From NCBI RefSeq assembly GCF_015207705.1, contig NZ_JADEWI010000062.1:1-39201 (forward strand): a DNA stretch of 39,201 nucleotides, read 5' to 3'. The position numbers and the translations under genes are program-made. Below are positions 1 through 7,875 of the stretch, piece after piece. The stretch's first letter is position 1. Each line of letters starts with the position of its first letter. The notes under the pieces were generated by a model that was not told where the DNA came from, ran no database searches, and was given only the letters and a program-made list of their open reading frames with translations. The DNA is from Nostoc sp. LEGE 06077. Lineage in GTDB: Bacteria; Cyanobacteriota; Cyanobacteriia; Cyanobacteriales; Nostocaceae.

Positions 1-123
1 TGTGTCACTGATGTGAGACAGAATTGACTGTAGGTTGTTCATGGGTAGTTTGGTTGCATAGCATCAAGAGCTATGTTAGCGTACCTCATCCGCTAACTAC
101 TCTCCCACACCTTTTTTCCTTCA

Positions 124-1372
<1,249 letters not shown>

Positions 1373-2431
1373 ATGTCCATAGTATCGAATTCTGAAGCAA
1401 CTCCTGTAAAACAAGTTCTTTCTAATTTTCGTCATTTTAGGGTTTTGCAAGACCAAGATTTTGACTGGCTCGACTCGGTGGCAGAGGAGAAAACCTATCA
1501 AGCAGGAACAGTTTTAATCGAGTCAGGTAAACCTGCCACATCTATCTATATATGCTTAAGTGGCAATCTAGCGATCGCGCAGTCTCAACAAGATAGCGAT
1601 CAACAGCAGCTAACAACATTTTCAAATGGCGAACTAGTTGGTGAAACTTCGCTTCTTGGCAATCAAGTAGCAGCAACAACCATTATCGTTACGGAATCCT
1701 CAAAATTGTTGGTATTTGCAAAACAGAAATTGGTAGATTATATCGAACGAGATTCTGATTTTGCTGCTCGTTTTTATCATCTTCTGGCAATCAGTTTATC
1801 TGAACAACTGCGTAAATTAACTAAGTTAATGGCAACCCAGAACATTAAGGAAGGGGAACCATTACGAAAAGTATTAGTAGTATTTGCAACTCTTAGCGAT
1901 AGTGATATTGCTTGGATGGTTGCCAATGGGGTCGCAAAAAAGGCAGGATTAGGAACCGCTTTAATTCAGCAGGAGCAAGTAGTACCAGCCGTTTACCTAC
2001 TGTTAGAAGGTACATTAGGTATTTACATTAACATTAGCAATAAGGCTTCGGTGCAGGAGAAACAAGTTGCCAAGCGCGTTAAGGGTGACATCTTAGGTGA
2101 AATGTCATTCGTGGATGGAGGTGTAGCTTCTGCTAGCGTCAAAACACTGGAAAATGCTTGGGTGTTGGCACTGCCACAGACTACCCTCACTGCTAAATTT
2201 CAAGAAGATAGGGGATTTGCAGGTCGTTTTTATCGCTCACTCGCCTCGATTTTATCCAATCGTTGCTTAGATTTACTTTCGCGTGCGGGTATTAGCAATC
2301 TGAACTCTCAAGACATCGAGTTGCTATCAGAAGATATTGAAGTAGAAGACGAACTCGACTTTGATGTTTTGGAAGGAACCGCGATCGCTGGCAAACGTTT
2401 CGACTGGATGATTCAACAACTTCGTCGCTAG
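1373..2431 (+). CDS. tandem cyclic-nucleotide-binding-like protein of a peptide-export locus
   Basis: The 352-residue protein has two CAP_ED-like domains, about residues 15-135 and 165-290, and no DNA-binding helix-turn-helix. It fits the bacteriocin-type transport-associated family that sits beside NHLP exporters in cyanobacteria. Each domain has the expected glycine-rich turns and a recognisable phosphate-cassette region: GELVGETSLLGN (about 87-98) and GDILGEMSFVDGG (about 238-250). Both cassettes lack the arginine that contacts the cyclic phosphate in CRP (QVAATT and GVASAS follow instead), so classical cAMP binding is doubtful. It is the first gene of a same-strand run with the HlyD adaptor and the ABC exporter downstream. 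I infer a regulatory or scaffold role in export. Its ligand is unknown. Confidence 0.8.
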   Translation: MSIVSNSEATPVKQVLSNFRHFRVLQDQDFDWLDSVAEEKTYQAGTVLIESGKPATSIYICLSGNLAIAQSQQDSDQQQLTTFSNGELVGETSLLGNQVAATTIIVTESSKLLVFAKQKLVDYIERDSDFAARFYHLLAISLSEQLRKLTKLMATQNIKEGEPLRKVLVVFATLSDSDIAWMVANGVAKKAGLGTALIQQEQVVPAVYLLLEGTLGIYINISNKASVQEKQVAKRVKGDILGEMSFVDGGVASASVKTLENAWVLALPQTTLTAKFQEDRGFAGRFYRSLASILSNRCLDLLSRAGISNLNSQDIELLSEDIEVEDELDFDVLEGTAIAGKRFDWMIQQLRR

Positions 2432-2535
2432 GGGCAGAGGTATTGGGAACAAGTGGATTTGCTTTGGTAAGTAGAGAAATTTCTGCTTTTTTCCTACTAC
2501 CAATTAGAAATTAGCAAGAGCATAATTATTAATCT

Positions 2536-4161
2536 ATGGTTTTCAATCGAGACAAGAAGAAAGAAGGTATTTTTCGGGAAGAGTCTTTAGAGCGCTTATC
2601 TTCGCCAGAACGACTAGACCAACTAATGCAAGTCATTAATCCCAAAGATTGGCTGGTACTGACAGTTTTTGGTGGTTTAACATTTATTGGTTTGATTTGG
2701 AGTATTTTTGGTCGCGTTCCCATCAACGTTGAAGGTAAGGGAGTATTAATTCAACCCCGACAATTAGTTGATTTTCAATCGAATATTGCTGGACAATTAA
2801 AATCTTTAGAAGTCAAAAACGGGCAATGTGTTAAGAAAGATGATGTCTTGGCAACGATAGACCCAGCCGAATTAAGACAGCAGCTACAACTAACAAAGGG
2901 AAAATTAGAGCAGTTGCAAAAACAAGCAGATGATACATTGCTGGTAGCTAATCAGCGAATGCAACTAGAAAAAAACGCGATTACAGCTTCGCAAGCGAAT
3001 CTTGAAAAACGCTTGCAAGATGCTCGGATGCTAACTCCTGTGCTAAAAGCAAAAGGCTTAGATGCAATTAAAGAGCAGCAAATCAATCTTCAGGAACGCT
3101 TAAAGGACACTAAAACTCTCACACCTATACTTAAAGATAAGGGATTAACAGCACTTGGGCAACAACGAATTAGCATCCAGCAACGTTTAAAAGATGCTCA
3201 AGCTTTAGTTCCCATCCTCGAACAAAAACTTCAGAAACGCCGCGAACTCGCAACGACTGGAGCCATAGCCGCAGAATCAGTTTTACAGGTCGAACAAGAG
3301 TACAGACAAGGGCTTCAATCCATAGCTCAATTGCAAGCTGAGTTAAAACAACTTGATGTTAGTGAAACTCAAACTCAGCAAAGCTATCTGCAAAATTTAA
3401 GGTCAATGGGCGAAATTCAAGTACAAATGCAACAACTGGTTTTGGAAAGTAGTAAAACAGAACGCGAATACCTTGATAATTTGCGCTCTATTAGTGATAT
3501 ACAAGCCCAAATCCAAGAGTTAGAAACTAAAGGCAAACGGTTAGTCCAAGAAAATCTAGAAAGCAAGAATCAACGCAGTAAAGAAATTCAAGATGTAAGC
3601 CGCGAAATAACTAGGCTTGAGCAGCAGTTAAACCGAAATAGCCAGATTTTAAGCACTCAAGATGGATGTATTTTGGAATTAACTACAGCTGTTGGACAAG
3701 TAGTTCAACCTGGCACTCGTTTGGGAGCTATGAGGATGGGAGGAGCGAATGATTCTTCTAGTACTATCGCTTTCTTGCCGATCAAAGACGGTAAACAAAT
3801 CCGTTCGGGAATGTCAATCTCAATTACTCCTGATACCGTACAAAGAGAGAGATTTGGGGGTATTGTTGGCAAAATTACTGATGTTTCTGCACTTCCAGTA
3901 ACTAAGGAAGGAGCAGTTTCTCTAATTGGTAATCAAGAAGTAGTTGCTTCTTTAATTGGTCAGAATGGAGCTGCAATCCAGATCAATGCTGATTTAATTA
4001 ATGATCCTAATACCTTTAGTGGTTACAAATGGTCATCTTCTAAAGGTCCTGAGTCTAAAATTACTCCAGGTACTACAACTTCAGTTCGCATCACCATCGA
4101 AGAAAGAGCGCCGATTACTTTTATTCTACCAATACTTCAAGAATTGGTAGGCATGAAGTAA
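2536..4161 (+). CDS. HlyD-family periplasmic adaptor, NHLP peptide exporter type
   Basis: This 541-residue membrane-fusion protein would link the inner-membrane ABC exporter to the outer membrane. One transmembrane helix is visible at about residues 38-58 (LVLTVFGGLTFIGLIWSIF). A lipoyl-type strand region follows (GKGVLIQPRQLVDFQSNIAG), and then a very long coiled-coil hairpin (about 110-370) and a C-terminal beta-barrel part. The first hairpin strand contains a 29-residue unit starting at about residues 155 and 184, with a shortened third copy from 213. The gene lies 104 bp after the CAP_ED-like protein and 30 bp before the C39 exporter, an operon-like arrangement. Family membership fits the NHLM/NHLP HlyD subgroup. 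The cargo is inferred to be the double-glycine peptides encoded nearby. Confidence 0.88.
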   Translation: MVFNRDKKKEGIFREESLERLSSPERLDQLMQVINPKDWLVLTVFGGLTFIGLIWSIFGRVPINVEGKGVLIQPRQLVDFQSNIAGQLKSLEVKNGQCVKKDDVLATIDPAELRQQLQLTKGKLEQLQKQADDTLLVANQRMQLEKNAITASQANLEKRLQDARMLTPVLKAKGLDAIKEQQINLQERLKDTKTLTPILKDKGLTALGQQRISIQQRLKDAQALVPILEQKLQKRRELATTGAIAAESVLQVEQEYRQGLQSIAQLQAELKQLDVSETQTQQSYLQNLRSMGEIQVQMQQLVLESSKTEREYLDNLRSISDIQAQIQELETKGKRLVQENLESKNQRSKEIQDVSREITRLEQQLNRNSQILSTQDGCILELTTAVGQVVQPGTRLGAMRMGGANDSSSTIAFLPIKDGKQIRSGMSISITPDTVQRERFGGIVGKITDVSALPVTKEGAVSLIGNQEVVASLIGQNGAAIQINADLINDPNTFSGYKWSSSKGPESKITPGTTTSVRITIEERAPITFILPILQELVGMK

Positions 4162-4191
4162 TGATTTGGTAATTGGTAATGGTAGAAAATA

Positions 4192-6432
4192 ATGCAGTTA
4201 CTTGAAAAAGTCGTTCAAAAATCTGGAATCAAAAAATCTAGTTCTCAAGAGCCTCATGTTAATTATCCGCGTGTAAAAACACCAACACTGTTGCAAATGG
4301 AAGCTGTAGAATGCGGGGCTGCGGCTTTGGGAATTATTCTTGGTTACTATAGTAGGATTGTCCCTTTAGCAGAATTGCGTACTAGTTGTGGCGTTTCCCG
4401 TGATGGCTCTAAAGCTGCAAATATTTTAAAAGCAGCACGCAATTATGGGATGCAGGCAAAAGGATTTAAAAAAGAACTTGCCCAACTCCAAGAAATTAAG
4501 CCACCTTTTATCATATTTTGGAACTTTAATCACTTTCTTGTTGTTGAGGGCTTTCTGGGGTCGCGCGTTTACTTGAACGACCCAGGCACAGGCCCGCGCA
4601 GTGTCTCACTAACTGAATTTGATGAGGCTTATACAGGTGTGGTTCTGATTATGGAGCCGGGATCAGAGTTTAAAAAAGGTGGGCGAAAACCAAGTATTAT
4701 CAGAGCCTTATTAACTCGTTTACGAAGCTCATTTAAGGAACTGATATTCTGTATTATCGCTGGCTTTTTATTGGTAATTCCCCAATTAGCATTAGCAGCT
4801 TTCAACCAAGTCTTTGTTGATGATATCCTGATGCAAAATCGAACAGATTGGTTGAAGCCGCTATTATTAGGTATGGGGGGTGTAGTAGCTTTACAAGCAG
4901 TTCTAACTTTATTACAATTGCAGAAGTTGAGATATTTGTATCTCAAGCTGTCGATTGGGATGACGGGTAAATTTTTATGGCATATTCTCCGCTTGCCTGT
5001 TAGCTTTTATGCTCAACGTTTTGCTGGGGAAATTAGCAATCGAGTTAGCCTTAATAGCAAAGTTGCAGAAGTGCTGTCAGGCCAATTAGCGATGACAGCT
5101 ATTGACACAGTGATGCTGATTTTTTATGGTGCAGTGATGCTAGCTTACGATTGGGTACTAACGTTGATTGGCATCATTGGTATCGCAATCAACGTTATTG
5201 TATTGCGATGGGCTACTAGAATCCGTGTTGATAGTAATATGCGCTTGAGTCAAGATTATGGCAAGATTGCTGGGGTGGAAATTGGCGGATTACAAAGTAT
5301 TGAAACCATTAAGTCTGCTGCCTTAGAATCTGATTTCTTTAGTCGCTGGGCTGGATATTATGCTAAAGCCACCAACGCCGAACAGGAGTTGAGTCAAACC
5401 GATCGACTCTTAGGACTCTTACCCCCACTCCTTTCTTCCACCACTACGATGCTTCTGTTGGTTGTCGGTGGTTTTCGCGTTATTGATGGACACCTAAGCA
5501 TCGGGATGTTAGTAGCTTTTCAAAGTTTGATGGGCAGATTTCAAGGTCCGGTCAATACTTTAGTTGGTTTGGGAAATACGATTCAGGAATTAGAAGGGGA
5601 TATGAATCGCTTGGATGATGTGTTAGCTAATACCATTAACCCAGGATTGAAGGTGCAAACAGAAAATGATAAATTGCCAATTCAATATGCGACACCAAGT
5701 ATTCCCTTTCGTTTACAGGGACACATTGAATTACGTAATATTACTTTTGGATTTAGCCCAGTTGAAGAACCTTTAATTCAAAACTTTAGTTGTACTCTCA
5801 AACCAGGCCAAAGGGTAGCTTTTGTTGGTGGCAGCGGTTCGGGTAAGTCTACTCTTTCTAAACTTGTGACTGGACTTTACCAACCTTGGTCAGGGGAAAT
5901 CCTTTTTGATGGTATTCCTAAACAAAACATTCCCCGTCCAGTTATAACTAATTCCCTAGCTATGGTGGAGCAAGAAATTTTCTTGTTTGGCGGTACGGTA
6001 CGGGATAATTTAACTCTGTGGGATGAAACTATTAGTAATACTCAGTTAATGAAAGCCTGCCAAGATGCGGCAATTTTAGATGTAGTTATGGCTATTCCTG
6101 GGGGGTTTGATGGTAAGTTATTGGAGGGTGCAGCCAATTTAAGTGGGGGACAGCGCCAACGGTTGGAAATTGCCCGTGCTTTGGTTAATGACCCGGCGAT
6201 TTTAGTTATGGATGAGGCAACTAGCGCCCTGGATACGGAGAGTGAGAAAATTATTGATCGCAATATCCGGCGACGGGGTTGTAGCTGTATTATTGTCGCA
6301 CACCGTCTCAGTACAATTCGTGATTGTGATGAAATCATCGTTTTGGAACGAGGAAAGGTAGTGCAACGGGGCAGTCATGAAGAGATGAAGAATACAGAGG
6401 GTTATTATGCAAGATTGATTCAGGCGGAGTAA
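4192..6432 (+). CDS. NHLP-type ABC exporter with N-terminal C39 peptidase
   Basis: This 746-residue protein both cleaves the leader and pumps the peptide out. The C39 domain (about 28-150) has the catalytic Cys41 in MEAVECGAAAL, His114 in NFNHFLVVEG and Asp130 in YLNDPGTG, so it looks active. It is predicted to cut after double glycine. A hydrophobic membrane domain (about 175-450) follows. The ATPase domain has Walker A GGSGSGKST with Lys552, the signature LSGGQRQRLEIARAL from residue 650, and Walker B ILVMDEATSALD with Asp674-Glu675. Length and order match the peptidase-bearing NHLP exporter subunit (ABC1). It starts 30 bp after the adaptor gene and is followed 191 bp later by a double-glycine peptide gene, its likely substrate. 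Confidence 0.93.
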   Translation: MQLLEKVVQKSGIKKSSSQEPHVNYPRVKTPTLLQMEAVECGAAALGIILGYYSRIVPLAELRTSCGVSRDGSKAANILKAARNYGMQAKGFKKELAQLQEIKPPFIIFWNFNHFLVVEGFLGSRVYLNDPGTGPRSVSLTEFDEAYTGVVLIMEPGSEFKKGGRKPSIIRALLTRLRSSFKELIFCIIAGFLLVIPQLALAAFNQVFVDDILMQNRTDWLKPLLLGMGGVVALQAVLTLLQLQKLRYLYLKLSIGMTGKFLWHILRLPVSFYAQRFAGEISNRVSLNSKVAEVLSGQLAMTAIDTVMLIFYGAVMLAYDWVLTLIGIIGIAINVIVLRWATRIRVDSNMRLSQDYGKIAGVEIGGLQSIETIKSAALESDFFSRWAGYYAKATNAEQELSQTDRLLGLLPPLLSSTTTMLLLVVGGFRVIDGHLSIGMLVAFQSLMGRFQGPVNTLVGLGNTIQELEGDMNRLDDVLANTINPGLKVQTENDKLPIQYATPSIPFRLQGHIELRNITFGFSPVEEPLIQNFSCTLKPGQRVAFVGGSGSGKSTLSKLVTGLYQPWSGEILFDGIPKQNIPRPVITNSLAMVEQEIFLFGGTVRDNLTLWDETISNTQLMKACQDAAILDVVMAIPGGFDGKLLEGAANLSGGQRQRLEIARALVNDPAILVMDEATSALDTESEKIIDRNIRRRGCSCIIVAHRLSTIRDCDEIIVLERGKVVQRGSHEEMKNTEGYYARLIQAE

Positions 6433-6623
6433 TATCAAAACCGGGTAATCACTTATACTTCCCCCAGTCTAGATAAGTAAAGAGAGGCAAGGGGAAAGGG
6501 AAGAGATAGGAAAAACCCGTAGTTTTACCCCTGCCAGATGCAGACTGTGGAGATGATGATTATAGAAGATAGGTAGGAGAATTTGAATTTTACTTATCAA
6601 ACAAACATACTAAATACTAGAAA

Positions 6624-6872
6624 ATGATGAATAATGAAATAGAAAACCAAGCCCAAGAAGCTGAAGTAGAAGCTCATGGGGAACTTAATGAAGACGCATT
6701 GATGAATGTTGCAGGAGGTGTACAGCAACCTCCACTACTAGGTGTTCAAGTATCATCACCTGTAGGTAGTGCAGCAGCAAATCCACCTACAGGTGTTGTT
6801 CCACCTACAGGTGTTGTTGCAGCAAGTCCACCTAAAAGTGTTGCTGCACCACGTCCACAAGTTCGTAGATAA
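6624..6872 (+). CDS. double-glycine-leader precursor peptide with Pro-rich repeat core
   Basis: The 82-residue product has an acidic leader ending in GELNEDALMNVAGG (residues 19-32), the classic C39 cleavage signature, so a 50-residue core starting at Val33 is predicted. The core has no cysteine. It is rich in Pro, Val, Ala and Ser, with two exact copies of PPTGVV and looser relatives (PPLLGV, PPKSVAAP), and ends in a basic tail RPQVRR. Absence of Cys argues against a lanthionine or disulfide product. It lies directly downstream of the C39 exporter on the same strand. No modifying enzyme is encoded nearby, so the product could be exported unmodified (inference). Its biological role is not known. 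Confidence 0.8.
   Translation: MMNNEIENQAQEAEVEAHGELNEDALMNVAGGVQQPPLLGVQVSSPVGSAAANPPTGVVPPTGVVAASPPKSVAAPRPQVRR
6783..6845 (+). repeat. 18-bp tandem repeat inside precursor peptide core
   Basis: The unit CCACCTACAGGTGTTGTT occurs at 6783-6800 and again without change at 6801-6818. A diverged third copy lies at 6828-6845 after a 9-bp spacer. Each unit encodes PPTGVV or PPKSVA, so the repeat keeps frame. Confidence 0.9.
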
Positions 6873-6896
6873 CCACCTGCAAATTTTCGTTGAATA

Positions 6897-7210
6897 GACA
6901 GAATAAACTATTAGTGTAAAAGAGCGATCGCACCTTATATTTTGTAGTGAGAAAAGGTGCGATCGCTCTTTTATAATAGCATAAACCTCGATCCTATTGA
7001 GAAAAGTTGGAGATTGACTATCTAGATATTGTTAATTGACAATTTCTTGTTAGATATGAAAATCTGTAGGGCAGACAGAATAAATTATTAGTGTAAAAAG
7101 AGCGATCGCACCTTATATCTTGTAGTGAGAAAAGGTGCGATGCGTTTTTATAATGGCAGAAACCCCGATACTATCGAGAGAGCTTGGAAATTGACGACCT
7201 AGATATTGTT
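6897..7210. repeat. tandem duplication, period 177 bp, carrying a HIP1 hairpin
   Basis: Copy 1 spans 6897-7033 and copy 2 spans 7074-7210. They start with GACAGAATAAA(C/T)TATTAG and end with AGATATTGTT. They differ by scattered substitutions and small indels. Each holds a hairpin built on GCGATCGC. The pair fills the gap between two convergent peptide genes. Confidence 0.85.
6917..6973. terminator. probable bidirectional terminator, 20-bp perfect stem
   Basis: Arms 6917-6936 and 6954-6973 pair perfectly around a 17-base loop. The stem centre contains GCGATCGC, and its outer edge is AAAA/TTTT, which gives a U-run in either direction. It sits between convergent peptide genes, as expected for a shared terminator. 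The second copy at about 7094-7153 has a damaged right arm (GATGCG instead of GATCGCTC). Confidence 0.7.
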
Positions 7211-7252
7211 GAGATGTACGTCCCTACAAATGTACAAATAATTTTGGATAAT

Positions 7253-7531
7253 TTATTTTTTGGAAGTCTTTATAGTATTAATAGAACCTACCTTAACTTT
7301 TGATTTAGGAATGCTATCATAACCAATAGGGGGTGGGATATCATCGGTAGAATATGTTGTATCGGAGGAGGAGCGTTGCTGCATAAACGATGACTGGCCT
7401 CCTGCTACTGCGTCCAACTGTTCTATACTCAGTTCTTCCTCTACTTTTAGTTCCGACTTTGTGTCGCTCACATTCGCATCTGTCAGCTTTTTTGATTCAG
7501 GCTTTTGTTGTGGATTGTTTGTAGATTCCAT
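7253..7531 (-). CDS. double-glycine-leader precursor peptide, second of the pair
   Basis: The 92-residue product has a charged leader ending in EELSIEQLDAVAGG (residues 32-45), a textbook double-glycine motif, followed by a 47-residue core beginning QSSFMQQRSSSD. The core has no cysteine. It is Ser/Thr-rich at its start, has IPPPIGYDSIP in the middle and a Lys-rich end (KVKVGS, KTSKK). It lies downstream of the second ABC exporter on the same strand, and converges on the first peptide gene. The two leaders are alike only around the cleavage motif, and the cores are unrelated beyond Pro content. It is probably matured by the C39 exporter, since the neighbouring - strand exporter has no peptidase. 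Function unknown. Confidence 0.78.
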   Translation of the reverse strand: MESTNNPQQKPESKKLTDANVSDTKSELKVEEELSIEQLDAVAGGQSSFMQQRSSSDTTYSTDDIPPPIGYDSIPKSKVKVGSINTIKTSKK

Positions 7532-7875
7532 TTTATTTGCTAACTTTTGTTAATTACAATTTCAGAATATCAAACAGCTTTTTGATTTGTCATTAGTATC
7601 TTCACTGATGTTGATCTGAAAGTGCTTTTTTGGGTATTTTTGCAAAAAATTCACAGGTTATATTCCTCCTTCATACCAAGGTTATCAATCTGAATTTTCA
7701 CGCTAAGTCCTCAAACCAACCTAGACATTTTTATTTTTTTGGATTAACACCAAGTGTATTGTTCTATCGCTGAATGGTTGCGTCTGTCAGTTATTATTCG
7801 CTTAGAATACGAGTGCTATATTATGTCCGGCATGATGGATAGAAGAAAGTCCATTAATGGCTTTTTGCTCCTCAC
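7532..7875. other. upstream region of the second precursor peptide
   Basis: These 344 bases between the - strand exporter and the - strand peptide contain no convincing gene. A + strand frame starting at 7754 is mostly the antisense of the exporter end. The region is AT-rich and probably carries the promoter of the peptide gene, which would then be expressed separately from the exporter. Confidence 0.5.

Noticed and set aside
7318-7335. AACCAATAGGGGG inside the second peptide gene, similar to operator D
   Set aside because: It lies within coding sequence, far from the operator array, and has only one half-site.
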